Counted from the stretch's first letter, positions 35,730-46,576 are shown. The stretch is DNA of 64,000 nt from Saccharopolyspora spinosa NRRL 18395 (GCF_000194155.1 NZ_GL877883.1:355486-419485), one strand, 5' to 3'. A program made the numbers and translations. Notes: a model not told the origin generated them from the sequence alone.

Positions 35730-36458
35730 ATGACCACTTCGCCGGAAGCGTCCACAGCAGCTCGGCGCGCTTTGGTGGTCACCGCGCACCCCGACGACGT
35801 CGACTTCGGGTCCGCGGGCACCATCGCCTCCTGGGTCGCCGACGGCGTGCAGGTCACCTACTGCGTGTGCACCGCGGGCGATGCCGGGGGCTTCGACGAC
35901 ACGCCGCGGGCGGACATGCCGCGCATCCGGCAGGACGAGCAGCGTTCCGCCGCGGCCGCCGTAGGCGTCACCGACGTGCAGTTCCTCGGCTACGAGGACG
36001 GGCGGGTCACCGCGAACCTGCAGCTGCGGCGGGACATCACCAGGGTGATCCGCCAGGTCCGCCCGCACCGGGTCATCAGCCACTCCCCGGAGATCAACTG
36101 GGCCCACCTCCCGACCTCGCACCCGGACCACCGCGCGGTCGGCGAGGCCACCCTCGCCGCGATCTACCCGGACGCGCGCAACGGCTTCGCCCACCCCGAG
36201 TTGCTGCAAGAAGGGCTGCAGCCGTGGACGGTGAGCGAGCTGTGGATGTCGGAATCACCCGAAGAACGGATCAACCATGCGGTCGACATCACCGATTTCT
36301 TCGACGCGAAGCTCGCGGCGCTGTCCGCACACCGGTCACAAACCGAGCATCTCGACGACCTCCAGGGCATGATCCGGCGGCACCTCGCACGGACGGCCGA
36401 GCGGCACGGCATGGCCGGTCGACTAGCCGAGGCATTCCACGTAGTCGACACGTCGTGA
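35730..36458 (+). CDS. PIG-L/LmbE-family deacetylase
   Basis: 242 aa from ATG 35730. ALVVTAHPDDVDFGSAGTIA contains the AHPDD zinc site, and LPTSHPDHRAVGEATLAAIY carries the HPDH ligand. These zinc-dependent N-deacetylases act on GlcNAc-type substrates; MshB and Mca of the mycothiol pathway are the best-known actinobacterial members. Several paralogues per genome are usual, so I do not assign MshB. The transcript is probably leaderless. Confidence 0.85.
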   Translation: MTTSPEASTAARRALVVTAHPDDVDFGSAGTIASWVADGVQVTYCVCTAGDAGGFDDTPRADMPRIRQDEQRSAAAAVGVTDVQFLGYEDGRVTANLQLRRDITRVIRQVRPHRVISHSPEINWAHLPTSHPDHRAVGEATLAAIYPDARNGFAHPELLQEGLQPWTVSELWMSESPEERINHAVDITDFFDAKLAALSAHRSQTEHLDDLQGMIRRHLARTAERHGMAGRLAEAFHVVDTS

Positions 36459-36492
36459 ACTCCCCGCGAGTCGCAGAAAGTCGAGACCTCCG

Positions 36493-37431
36493 ATGCACAG
36501 CGGCAGAACCTTCGGCTGGAACGACCAGCTCGACCGGCCGCCGACGCCGGAACCGCCCGCGCACGGCCGGCACCGCAAGACCGGAGCAGCGGTCTCGTGG
36601 ACACCGGTGCCCCGCCAGCGCCAGGCGTCGCACGCGCTCGCCGCGGGACTGGTGACCGACCCGCTGGTCGACACCGTGCCGGTGGGCGGGTTGCACAAGT
36701 TCGACCTGGGCATGGTCCCGGCCTCGGTCACCCCGCCGCGGACTTGGCGGCAGGCGGCCTGGTTCGCGATCGCCTCGTCGGCCGCCGCGCTGGGTGGGCT
36801 GATGTTCGTCACGACCTTGCTGGCCGACAGAACGACGACGATCGAGGGCCTGGAGCTGCCGAGCATGCCGCGCGGCGGCGACTACCCGCCGCTGCCGCCT
36901 TCGGACCCGTACTACCTGACCGGCAATCCGACCCGGCCGGAGGCCGTGCGGACGACGGGCTCGGTGCAGGCGCTGCCGCCGATGGCCATGTCCGAAGGCG
37001 CCCCGAGCCCGTCGAGCTCCGCCAGCGGCACGGTTCCGGCTCCAGGCATGCCCGGCTGGTCGACCTCCAGCGCCGCGCCGACCTCGACCAGCGGGACGCG
37101 GGCGCTCGCGGTCCCGCAGCTGCTGCTCGGCGACACCGAGGCGATCAAGCAGCGCAGCCGGGAGTACTACGCCGCGATCAGCCGCAGCGACCTGCGGGAC
37201 GCCTACTCGATGACCACCGGATCGTTGCGGGCCGAGGGCTACGAGGCGTTCGCCGCCCGGTACTCGGGTACCGAGTCGGTCGAGATCGTAGACGGCTACG
37301 CGACACCGGACAGCACGGTGCACACCCTCCGGGTGACCATGACGGACGGCACCGTGCGGACCCAGCGCCGGGAACTGCGGTACACACTGGAGGACGAACC
37401 GCTGATCACCTCCGACAAACGAACCTCCTGA
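36493..37431 (+). CDS. Membrane-anchored protein with extracellular NTF2-like domain
   Basis: 312 aa. A cytosolic Arg/Pro-rich part (~residues 1-95), one helix (WFAIASSAAALGGLMFVTTL), a Pro/Ser/Thr linker of ~80 residues, and a ~100-residue C-terminal domain beginning IKQRSREYYAAISRSDLRDA and ending DEPLITSDKR. That domain aligns with the extracellular domain of the kinase at 40412 (YY.., AY/AW, Y.EAF/YEGFW, PLI-(T/N)-(S/T)D(K/R)R). Function unknown; a secreted binding or sensory role with the kinase cluster is inferred. Confidence 0.75.
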   Translation: MHSGRTFGWNDQLDRPPTPEPPAHGRHRKTGAAVSWTPVPRQRQASHALAAGLVTDPLVDTVPVGGLHKFDLGMVPASVTPPRTWRQAAWFAIASSAAALGGLMFVTTLLADRTTTIEGLELPSMPRGGDYPPLPPSDPYYLTGNPTRPEAVRTTGSVQALPPMAMSEGAPSPSSSASGTVPAPGMPGWSTSSAAPTSTSGTRALAVPQLLLGDTEAIKQRSREYYAAISRSDLRDAYSMTTGSLRAEGYEAFAARYSGTESVEIVDGYATPDSTVHTLRVTMTDGTVRTQRRELRYTLEDEPLITSDKRTS

Positions 37432-37567
37432 TCACGGATCCTGATCCACTGCCCCGTTCGAGACTTCGCAACGTTCCCTTCCGGTGAACTTGACGGCAAG
37501 GCTTCTCGATCAGGGCATCGGCGCGGTACGAGTTCGGCGGAGCCAACTCACGAGGACGGGCCAGCAA

Positions 37568-38326
37568 GTGCAGCATCACCCTTCGACCGGCAGACGCAAC
37601 GACCACGCCGACTCGGGTGCGGGCGCGATCACCGTGGCCGAGTTGATGAAGCGGATCCCGCTGTCCCCGGAACACGAGCGCCTCGCCGACCAACTCCTCA
37701 AGACGCCTGATCCGGCGGATGCCGCGCTGCCGTTGCGCAGCCGGATCGTCCTCGGCTCGCTGGGTGCTCTGCTGCTCCTCGGGGCCGCTTCGGTAGGCGC
37801 GAAGATCATCGTGGAACCTGCCGCCGAGCCGCACCCCGCTTCCTCCGCCGCCCCGATTGACGGCGCGTCGGCGCTTCGACCGGACCTGGTGCGCAACGCC
37901 GGCTGGCCGTTCACCGACAACGGCGGCTTCGCCGCAGCGGCCGGTTCGGGTGGTACCACCGACGCGCCGGAACCTGGGGAGCAGACCACCGCCAACCCCG
38001 CGGCGGGCAGCCAGGGATCGGCGCTCAGCCTGGTCAACGAGTTCTACCGCCGCTTGCAGCACGACCCGAGCTCGGCCGCGCGGCTGGTGGCCCCGGGGCT
38101 GCTCGCCGGGCAGCGGGCGGAGCTGGTCCGGGGGTGGGAAGCCGTCGAATCGCTGCAGCTGCGGGCGCGGACGAGGTCGGTCGGCGTGGTGCTGGCCGAG
38201 GTCGAGGCCCGCTATCCAGACGGGCACCGGGTGGTGCTCCGCCAGCTGCTCACCGTCGAATCGGGTGCCCACCCGAAGATCGTCGAGGCCGAACTGCTCG
38301 GCGCCCGGCACGTCTCTCCCTGGTAG
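37568..38326 (+). CDS. Membrane-anchored protein, paralogous layout to its upstream neighbour
   Basis: 252 aa from GTG 37568; an upstream in-frame start at 37484 would add 28 residues. A hydrophilic N-terminus with AGAITVAELMKRIP is followed by one helix (RIVLGSLGALLLLGAASVGA), a Pro/Ala/Thr linker, and a ~95-residue exterior domain (ALSLVNEFYRRLQHDPSSAA, EVEARYPDGHRVVLRQLLTV). The layout parallels the gene before it and the kinase at 40412, but the sequence is more divergent. No function recognised. Confidence 0.7.
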   Translation: MQHHPSTGRRNDHADSGAGAITVAELMKRIPLSPEHERLADQLLKTPDPADAALPLRSRIVLGSLGALLLLGAASVGAKIIVEPAAEPHPASSAAPIDGASALRPDLVRNAGWPFTDNGGFAAAAGSGGTTDAPEPGEQTTANPAAGSQGSALSLVNEFYRRLQHDPSSAARLVAPGLLAGQRAELVRGWEAVESLQLRARTRSVGVVLAEVEARYPDGHRVVLRQLLTVESGAHPKIVEAELLGARHVSPW

Positions 38327-38794
38327 CGGCGCGGGAACGGTTCCGCACAACAATGCGACAACGACCGAGCCCGCGGAAACGCCCGCCGCTGTACCGGGAT
38401 GAATCGGACAGCAGCGATATCGTTGCTCCGTGCAACTGGCACACGTCCCCGCGCGAACGCCTCGGCGGACCCGATAGGCCCAACATCACCAGCGGAAAGG
38501 CTGTGAGACGGATCCGGTTCGGCCGACCGCACGAGGTCGGCAGCGTAACGTCGGATTGGGTTGCACCGATCTTTTCGACTTCGGGCCTACGCCAACACGG
38601 CGTGGGCTAGGCTCCCGTATCGCGGTTCGATTCGAGCCATTCGGCCAACCGGACCGCGTCGAGAACGTGTACATATCGGGGGGCCGGAGCCGGCCCGCCT
38701 AATCCGCCGATGTTTGGTGGGGCCGTGCCCGGGACGATCCTCCCGGGTTCATGCGGTGCCCGTTGAGCATCGATAGCAGTACGGGGAGACGTCG
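38327..38794. other. Upstream region of the first kinase gene
   Basis: 468 nt. A -10-like TAGGCT (38608-38613) could start a ~180-nt leader for the kinase gene. A short GGCCGGAGCCGGCC inverted repeat lies near 38684. No coding frame is convincing, and the GGTTCGATTCGAGCC near 38624 is not part of a tRNA. Confidence 0.35.
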
Positions 38795-40210
38795 GTGAGC
38801 GACGAAGGTCGCCTGGTCGCCGGACGCTACCGAGTGCAGCGACGCATCGGCAGTGGCGCGATGGGCGTGGTGTGGGAGTGTGTCGACGAACGCCTGCACC
38901 GCACAATCGCGGTCAAGCAGTTGTTGCTGCAGCCCGGATTGGATCCGGGTGAGGCCGAGGAAGCGCGGCAGCGGGCAATGCGGGAAGGCCGCATCGCGGC
39001 CCGCCTCCAGCACCCAAACGCCATCTCGGTGTACGACGTGGCCGAGGACGAGGGTCAGCCGGTCCTGGTCATGGAGTACCTGCCGTCCACCAGCCTCGCC
39101 GGGATGATGTCCGATCACGGGCCGCTGCCGCCGCGCGAGGTGGCGCGGATCGGTGCGCAGGTCGCCTCGGCACTGGGTGCGGCGCACGCCGCCGGTGTCG
39201 TGCACCGCGACATCAAGCCCGGCAACATCCTGCTCGGCGAAAACGGCCAGGTGAAGATCACCGACTTCGGGATCTCGCGGGCGCAGGGCGACGTCCAGGT
39301 CACCAAGACCGGGATGCTCGCGGGCACGCCCGCCTACCTGTCCCCCGACGTGGCGATGGGCCAGGAGCCGACTCCCGCCTCCGACGTGTTCTCGCTCGGC
39401 GCGACGCTGTACGCGGCCATCGAGGGCCGCCCGCCGTTCGGGCTGAACGAGAACACCCTCGCGCTGCTGCACGCGGTGGCCGCCGGGAAGATCGAGCCGC
39501 CGCAGCAGGCCGGCCCGATGGTGCCGCCGCTGATGGCGATGATGGCTGCCCGCGTCGAGGACCGACCGGACATGGCCCAGGTCCGGGACATGCTGCAGGC
39601 GGTGGCCGACGGCGGTTCGGTGACCTCGGTCCCGACTATGGCGGCGCCGATCCCGCCTGCGCTGACCCCGGAGTCCAGCCAGCCCAATCTGGCCGCGACC
39701 AGCGTCGTCGGCTCGAACGGCACCACCGTCGCGTCCTACTACGAGGACGAGCCCTACTCCGAGCAGGCCTACGAGGACGCCACCTCGTACATGGGTTCCG
39801 ATAACCGTGGCGACGCGGCGATCTACGAGAAGCCGCGCAAGAGCAAGCGGCCCGTGGTGATCTCGGGCATCGCGCTGGTGGCCGTCGCGGTGATCGCGGT
39901 GCTGGTGACCTCTGCGCTGATGAACAGCCAGAAGCCGCCGGAGAACGCCGGGAACACGACGACCTCGCAGGTGAACCCGATGCCTCCGCCGCCGCCGCCG
40001 GAGACCACCAGCGAGGAAGAACCGACCGCGACGAAGACCAACGCCCCGAGCACGAAGACCAACACACCCACCTTGGCACCGTCGACGACACCGCAGACGA
40101 CGCCGCCGTCGACTACGAAGACGCCGCCGTCCACGTCGAAGACGACGCCCACCACGGAACCCGACGACACGCCTACGAGCGAGCCGAACAGCACCGGGTC
40201 CGGGGAGTAG
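38795..40210 (+). CDS. Transmembrane Ser/Thr protein kinase (PknB type, no sensor domain)
   Basis: 471 aa from GTG 38795, with GGGGAG at 9 nt. Kinase domain residues ~10-270: GSGAMGVVWE (P-loop), catalytic Lys41 in AVKQLLLQ, VVHRDIKPGNILL, KITDFGISRA and GTPAYLSPD, where the usual APE Glu is Asp. One helix (ISGIALVAVAVIAVLVTSAL, ~residue 355) leads to a ~90-residue Thr/Pro-rich exterior tail with no fold, likely O-glycosylated. It lacks PASTA domains. It precedes a second, related kinase by 200 nt. Confidence 0.9.
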   Translation: MSDEGRLVAGRYRVQRRIGSGAMGVVWECVDERLHRTIAVKQLLLQPGLDPGEAEEARQRAMREGRIAARLQHPNAISVYDVAEDEGQPVLVMEYLPSTSLAGMMSDHGPLPPREVARIGAQVASALGAAHAAGVVHRDIKPGNILLGENGQVKITDFGISRAQGDVQVTKTGMLAGTPAYLSPDVAMGQEPTPASDVFSLGATLYAAIEGRPPFGLNENTLALLHAVAAGKIEPPQQAGPMVPPLMAMMAARVEDRPDMAQVRDMLQAVADGGSVTSVPTMAAPIPPALTPESSQPNLAATSVVGSNGTTVASYYEDEPYSEQAYEDATSYMGSDNRGDAAIYEKPRKSKRPVVISGIALVAVAVIAVLVTSALMNSQKPPENAGNTTTSQVNPMPPPPPPETTSEEEPTATKTNAPSTKTNTPTLAPSTTPQTTPPSTTKTPPSTSKTTPTTEPDDTPTSEPNSTGSGE

Positions 40211-40411
40211 GATCCGCTCGCGGACACGGGCTGGCCGGGGCGTTCACCACGCGGTGAGCTCCCCGGCCACGAGTGTGTTCGGGCACGGGTGGCCCCGGTG
40301 TGCGATCGGGTGCGAGACGCCCAGTAACGTTGCACACCGTCGGGTGAAAGCTGGCCACGGGGGTCCGGTCAGTACTGTCCAAGTAGGCACAGCCAGTACC
40401 AGGAGACACCG

Positions 40412-41947
<1,536 letters not shown>

Positions 41948-42027
41948 CCGCCCCGCCAGAGACTGTTTCCAAACTCGTTCTGCGCAGCGGTGCGGGTGCG
42001 CCACGAGAGCGAGCCCGGAACAGGTTT

Positions 42028-42924
42028 TCAGGCTTGGGCGATCTCCAGGAGGGTGTTGAGCATGGACTGGGTGGCCGGGCGGTCGGCCACCGTTTCCCGC
42101 ACCGCGACGTACAGGCGGCGGGCCGGCTCCGGATTGCGCACCGGCCTCACCACCACTCCGGGGTGCACGACGTCAAGTCCCAGGCGCGGGACCAGCGCGA
42201 CGCCCAGTCCCGCGGCCACGAAGCCCTGCGCTGAGTAGCTGCCGTCGGTCTCCAGCACCACCTTGGGCGTGAACCCGGCGCTGGCGTAGGCGTCCCTGAG
42301 CAGCATCGAGCAGACGTCATCGCTGGTCACGGCGCTGTTGATCCAGGATTCGCGGGCCAGCTGGACCAGGTCCACGCAGTCCTGGGCGGCCATCGGGTGC
42401 GATTTCGGCAGCACCAGCCGGTACGGGTCGTCGCCGAGGTGCACGATCCGCACCCCGCGTCGTTCGGGCACCGCTCGCCCCATCACGATGATCGCCAGGT
42501 CGGCCTCGCCGCGGGCCACCTCGTCGAGCGGCCCGACCTCCTGCGTCCGCAGGTCGAGCTGGACTTCGGGATGCTCGGCCCGGAACTTGGCGACCGCGGG
42601 CGGGATCAGCCCGACGCTGGCGGTGTGGAAGAACCGCACCCGCAGCAGGCCGGTGCGCCCGGCGCGGATGTCGGCCAGCTCCGCTTCGGTGCTGCTGAGC
42701 AGCTCGGCGATCCGCCCGGCGCGCTCGGCCAGCAGGGTGCCCGCCGGGGTCGGCCGGAGCCCGCGCCCGACCTTCTCCAGCAGCGGTGTGCCCGCCTCCT
42801 TCTCCAGCGTGGACAGCTGCTGGCTGATCGCGGACGGGGTGTACCCGAGGTTCGTCGCGGCCGCGCTGACCGAGCCGCTGGTGACCACGGCGCGCAGCAC
42901 ATGCATCCGGCGTACGTCCAACAC
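42028..42924 (-). CDS. LysR-family transcriptional regulator
   Basis: 298 aa from GTG 42924. N-terminal HTH: LDVRRMHVLRAVVTSGSVSA, AATNLGYTPSAISQQLSTLE; effector domain from ~residue 90 (GLLRVRFFHTASVGLIPPAV). It is divergent from the EamA transporter at 43098 over an AT-rich 173 bp, the normal LysR-target layout, so it probably controls export of some metabolite by that transporter. Confidence 0.88.
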   Translation of the reverse strand: MLDVRRMHVLRAVVTSGSVSAAATNLGYTPSAISQQLSTLEKEAGTPLLEKVGRGLRPTPAGTLLAERAGRIAELLSSTEAELADIRAGRTGLLRVRFFHTASVGLIPPAVAKFRAEHPEVQLDLRTQEVGPLDEVARGEADLAIIVMGRAVPERRGVRIVHLGDDPYRLVLPKSHPMAAQDCVDLVQLARESWINSAVTSDDVCSMLLRDAYASAGFTPKVVLETDGSYSAQGFVAAGLGVALVPRLGLDVVHPGVVVRPVRNPEPARRLYVAVRETVADRPATQSMLNTLLEIAQA

Positions 42925-43097
42925 GACTCCACGATACAGCAATCCTAAAGCATCGGTTGATTTTATTTCACTTGTTCTTATGTCTTGATTGGCGCAACGT
43001 GGTAGGCGGAAATCGGTTCGGCGGGCGCCGAAACATCGACGACCTACCTTCACGGCGACACCTCGACCACGCGATTCCCCGCGAGACCGGAGAGGAC

Positions 43098-44180
43098 ATG
43101 AACAACCCGACCAACTACGTCCGACTGGGCGTGCTGGCGCTGCTGTGGGGCTCCAGCTTCCTGCTGATCAAGCTCGCGCTGGGGGCGCTCTCCCCGACCC
43201 AGATCGCGCTGACCCGCATCGTGCTCGGCGCCGCGGTCCTCCTCGCGCTGTGCGCGCTGCGCGGCATGCGACCGAGCCGCGACCGCAAGCTGTGGCGGCA
43301 CGTCGCCGTCGCCGCGCTGTTCGGCAGCGCGCTGCCGTGGGTGCTGTTCGGTCTCGGCGAGCAAACCGTCGACTCCGGCCTGACCGGCGTGCTGAACGCG
43401 ACGACGCCGCTGTGGACGGTGCTGTTCGGGCTGTTCGCGGGTCGTGAGGCGATGCCGCCGACCCGGCTCGGCGGGCTGCTGCTGGGGTTCCTCGGGGTGC
43501 TGCTGATCTTCGCCCCGTGGCAGGGCGGCAGCCTGCTCGGCTGGGGCGTGCTCGCCTGCCTGGGCGCGGCTGTCAGCTACGGGGTCGGCTACGTCTACAT
43601 CGGTCGGAACCTCACCGGGAACCACGGCCTGCCACCGCTGGCGCTGGCCGCCATGCAGATGGTGGCCGCCACCGGATATGCGCTGCTGGCGCTCCCGCTC
43701 GACGGCCTGCAGCCGGTGCGCTGGGAGCCCCTCGCGCTGCTCGCGGTCGCGGTCCTGGGCATCTTCGGCACCGGACTCGCGTTCGCGATCAACTACCGGA
43801 TCATCGGCGACGAAGGCGCGACGACGGCGTCCACGGTGGCCTATCTGATGCCGATCGTGTCGGTGCTGCTCGGTTGGTTGCTGCTCGGCGAAGAACTGGG
43901 CCTGCGGGTCCTGCTGGGCATGGCGATCGTGCTGCTGGGGGTAGCCCTGACCCGCCGCTCCGCCACCACGAAGTACGTTGCCTCACCCGCTCCGGAGGAG
44001 GACGAGATGTCGAACCAGCTCCGCACCGAGGCCGCCCGCACCACCCGCACCGCCCGCACCGCCCGCACCGACGAACTCCCGCCGATCGAGCCGCCCGGCG
44101 CCTGGACGAGGTTCCGCCTCGCGCTGATGCGCGGCTCCCAGCTCTACGCCGACCTGGCCACCAACCACCCGCTGAAATGA
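43098..44180 (+). CDS. EamA/DMT-family transporter with C-terminal extension
   Basis: 360 aa from ATG 43098 (AGAGGA upstream). Ten helices in two EamA repeats: YVRLGVLALLWGSSFLLIKL starts repeat one and LGWGVLACLGAAVSYGVGYV repeat two; helix ten ends LLGMAIVLLGVALTRRS. The last ~70 residues are hydrophilic, with Thr-Arg repeats (RTTRTARTARTD) and a helix FRLALMRGSQLYADLATNHP, not part of the usual fold. Its segment from 44007 has its own good ribosome-binding site. Substrate unknown (amino acids or drugs in relatives). Confidence 0.85.
   Translation: MNNPTNYVRLGVLALLWGSSFLLIKLALGALSPTQIALTRIVLGAAVLLALCALRGMRPSRDRKLWRHVAVAALFGSALPWVLFGLGEQTVDSGLTGVLNATTPLWTVLFGLFAGREAMPPTRLGGLLLGFLGVLLIFAPWQGGSLLGWGVLACLGAAVSYGVGYVYIGRNLTGNHGLPPLALAAMQMVAATGYALLALPLDGLQPVRWEPLALLAVAVLGIFGTGLAFAINYRIIGDEGATTASTVAYLMPIVSVLLGWLLLGEELGLRVLLGMAIVLLGVALTRRSATTKYVASPAPEEDEMSNQLRTEAARTTRTARTARTDELPPIEPPGAWTRFRLALMRGSQLYADLATNHPLK
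44007..44180 (+). CDS. Possible in-frame internal ORF (57 aa) of the EamA gene
   Basis: ATG 44007 follows GGAGGAGG at 5 nt, far better than most sites in this window, and starts MSNQLRTEAARTTRTARTAR. It is in frame with the transporter, so either a separate small protein is also made or an older separate gene became fused by loss of the transporter's stop codon. Confidence 0.35.
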   Translation: MSNQLRTEAARTTRTARTARTDELPPIEPPGAWTRFRLALMRGSQLYADLATNHPLK

Positions 44181-44202
44181 CCTGGTCCGGGGAGTTCCTG
44201 GT

Positions 44203-44420
44203 CTAGAAGCGGCAACTTCCCGGAGGCCGCGGTGGGTAAATCTCGGACGTGTAGGCGTACAGCGACCCGGCGACGCCGTTCATGGAGAACGACAGCGCAA
44301 CGGTGAACCAGAAGATCATCACGTTGTCGCTCACGGTACCCAGCCGGGCGGCGCAGCCGATGCCGCAGCGCAGGAACACGACGATCGTCCACTTGCGGTC
44401 GAGGCGTGGTCGAGGCGTTC
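44203..44420 (-). pseudogene. Remnant of an MFS sugar-transporter gene
   Basis: One frame reads RLDRKWTIVVFLRCGIG, LGTVSDNVMIFWF and MNGVAGSLYAYTSEIYP, which match the loop 8-9 to helix 11 region (D-R-x-x-R-K and AYTPE-YPT) of the sugar-porter family. The frame stops at TAG 44203, and neither start nor the rest of the 12-helix protein remains. Confidence 0.7.
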
Positions 44421-44437
44421 GCCGATGGAGACCCGAG

Positions 44438-45124
44438 TCACACCAGGCGGCGGTCTGAGGCCCAGCGGGACAGCTCGTAGCGGTTCGACAGCTGGGTCTT
44501 GCGGAGCACGCTGGACACGTGCGTCTCTACCGTCTTCACCGAGATGAACAGCTCGGACGCGATCTCCTTGTACGCGTAGCCGCGCGCCAGCAGCCGCAGC
44601 ACCTCGCGCTCCCGCGGGGTCAGCAGGTCGAGCTCCGGGTCGCCGACCGGGGCCGAGTTCGGGCCCTCCGAGAAGGCGTCCAGCACGAAGCCCGCCAGCC
44701 GCGGCGAGAACACCGCGTCGCCCGCCCGCACCCGCTCGACCGCGTCCGCGAGCTCCCGCCCGGAGATCGTCTTGGTGACGTAACCGCGCGCCCCGCTGCG
44801 GATCACCGCGATGACGTCCTCCGCCGCGTCCGACACCGACAGCGCCAGGAACACCACTTCGGTGTTCTTGCTGCGCACCTGCCGGAGCACCTCGGCTCCG
44901 CCGCCGTCGGGCATGTGCACGTCGAGCAGCACAACCTCGGGGCGGTAGTGGTCGATCCCGGTGACTGCCTCGGCCACCGATCCCGCCTCGCCGACCACCT
45001 CGACCCGGTCGGCGGACGCGCCGAGCTCGGCGCGCACCCCGGCGCGGAACAACGCGTGGTCGTCGACCAGGAACACCCGGACCGGCCGGGCTTCGCTGAC
45101 CTCGGGTGTCGCTTCACCGGTCAC
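44438..45124 (-). CDS. NarL/DesR-family response regulator
   Basis: 228 aa from GTG 45124, with GGAGG nine nt upstream (ATG 45133 is an alternative). Receiver: VRVFLVDDHALFRAGVRAEL and the phospho-Asp in VVLLDVHMPDGGG; output: LLTPREREVLRLLARGYAYK, EIASELFISVKTVETHVSSV. It is the partner of the sensor kinase 46 nt upstream. It presumably binds the paired boxes at 46530-46576 between the kinase and the PspC operon. Confidence 0.92.
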   Translation of the reverse strand: MTGEATPEVSEARPVRVFLVDDHALFRAGVRAELGASADRVEVVGEAGSVAEAVTGIDHYRPEVVLLDVHMPDGGGAEVLRQVRSKNTEVVFLALSVSDAAEDVIAVIRSGARGYVTKTISGRELADAVERVRAGDAVFSPRLAGFVLDAFSEGPNSAPVGDPELDLLTPREREVLRLLARGYAYKEIASELFISVKTVETHVSSVLRKTQLSNRYELSRWASDRRLV

Positions 45125-45170
45125 GATCAACATCCTCCATCGCTGGGTTCGTCCCGCAGGGTACGCGAGT

Positions 45171-46508
45171 TCACGCCGCCGCCCTGGGCATTTCCATCTG
45201 CACCTCGGTGCCCGAGCCGGGCGAGGTGCGCACCTTGACCCGGCCGCCGTGCCGCTGCATGCGGCCGTGGATCGAGTCGGCGAGGCCGTGCCGGTCGTCG
45301 GGCACGCGGTCCGGGTCGAACCCCGTGCCGCGGTCCCGCACGTACACCGAGACCTGCTCGGACTCCACCTCCGCGTAGACGCTGACCTCCGCGACCCCCG
45401 CGTGCTTGGCGGCATTGACGACCGCTTCTCGGGCCGCGGCGAGCTGCGCGGTCAGCCGCTCGTCGAGGTCGCAGTCTCCGACGACGACCTGCTGGACCTT
45501 GATCGCGAAGACGTCCTCGACCTCGCCGCAGACCCGGCCCAGCTCGGCCGCGAACCGGGCGGCAGGCGCGTCGTCGATCGCCGCCTCCCGCTCGGAACCG
45601 TAGCCGTCGGGGCCGTACAGCCAGTTCCGCAGCTCGCGTTCCTGGCCCCGCGCCAGGCGGCGCACTTCGCGATCGGAGTCGGCCTGCTTCTGGATCAGCG
45701 CGAGGGTCTGCAGCACGGAGTCGTGCAGGTGCGCGGCGATCTCGGCGCGCTCCTGGGAGCGGATGCGGCTGGCCCGCTCGACGTTGAGATCGCGCACCAG
45801 CCGCACCCACCACGGCACGGTCAGCACCGCGACGCCGATCAGCGTGGCGAGCACCGAAAGCAATCCGAAGCGGACGTCGTCGATGGAGGAGGTGCCGACC
45901 AGGAAGATCACGAGGCCCAGGACCACCAGCGCCGCCCCGGCCGAGATGCGCACCAGCGCCGCCCGCCCGCCGCCGCCGAGTAGCGCGCCCGCCACCCCGG
46001 ACCGGGCGCCCTGCCGCCACCGGCGGCGCTGCGACTCGTCGGCTTCCCGCCAGACCACGGCGGCCCCGACCAGCACCACCACCAGCGGGGCGACGACCCA
46101 CGTCGGCGCCGCTATGAACGACCCGGCCGCCACCATCGCCCCGATGCAGAGCAGGATCATCCCGACGCCCTGCTGGCGCTCCTTGCCGGAGATGGGCTGT
46201 TCCGCGCCGCTGCTCTGCGGCACGAACACCCAGAGCAGCGCGTACGCGAGGATTCCCGCCCCGCCGCACACGGCTAGCGCTGCGAAGGCGCCGCGCACCC
46301 ACAGAACCGGGAGGTTCAGGTGCTCTGCGACACCGCCGGCGACCCCTGCCACCAGCCGTCCGGTGCGTCGGCGTCGCAACTGCCCGGACGACGTGGACTG
46401 CGTCGCCAGCGGCACTGTCGGCCGCTCCGCCAGCGGCGTCGCATCGGCCGCTTCCGCCTGATGAGTCCGTTTCCGCTTAAACCGGGCCGTCACGACAACG
46501 ATCGTCAC
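45171..46508 (-). CDS. Sensor histidine kinase with N-terminal PspC domain (DesK type)
   Basis: 445 aa from GTG 46508; a GTG at 46493 is possible. Residues ~45-105 are a PspC domain (RRRTGRLVAGVAGGVAEHLN, VRGAFAALAVCGGAGILAYA), followed by further helices, HisKA_3 with ERAEIAAHLHDSVLQTLALI (phospho-His in AHLHDSVLQ), and HATPase_c with AAREAVVNAAKHAGVAEV and RDRGTGFDPDRV. PspC fused to a DesK-type kinase is the usual actinobacterial envelope-stress sensor (LiaS-like). It forms an operon with the response regulator. Confidence 0.92.
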   Translation of the reverse strand: MTIVVVTARFKRKRTHQAEAADATPLAERPTVPLATQSTSSGQLRRRRTGRLVAGVAGGVAEHLNLPVLWVRGAFAALAVCGGAGILAYALLWVFVPQSSGAEQPISGKERQQGVGMILLCIGAMVAAGSFIAAPTWVVAPLVVVLVGAAVVWREADESQRRRWRQGARSGVAGALLGGGGRAALVRISAGAALVVLGLVIFLVGTSSIDDVRFGLLSVLATLIGVAVLTVPWWVRLVRDLNVERASRIRSQERAEIAAHLHDSVLQTLALIQKQADSDREVRRLARGQERELRNWLYGPDGYGSEREAAIDDAPAARFAAELGRVCGEVEDVFAIKVQQVVVGDCDLDERLTAQLAAAREAVVNAAKHAGVAEVSVYAEVESEQVSVYVRDRGTGFDPDRVPDDRHGLADSIHGRMQRHGGRVKVRTSPGSGTEVQMEMPRAAA

Positions 46509-46529
46509 ACGCCCGCATGCGCGCGGGCA

Positions 46530-46576
46530 TCGGGGACGGCCCCTGACTTTCCGGGCAGTCTCAGGGGCGTCCCTGA
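46530..46576. promoter_or_regulatory. Pair of operator-like boxes between sensor kinase and PspC operon
   Basis: TCAGGGGCGTCCCTGA (46561-46576) is a palindrome, and the reverse complement of 46530-46546 (TCAGGGGCCGTCCCCGA) is nearly the same. They fill the divergent promoter region and are likely binding sites of the linked response regulator. Confidence 0.55.

Noticed and set aside
38615-38660. tRNA-like T-arm sequence GGTTCGATTCGAGCC
   Set aside because: No acceptor stem, D-arm or anticodon arm fits around it.
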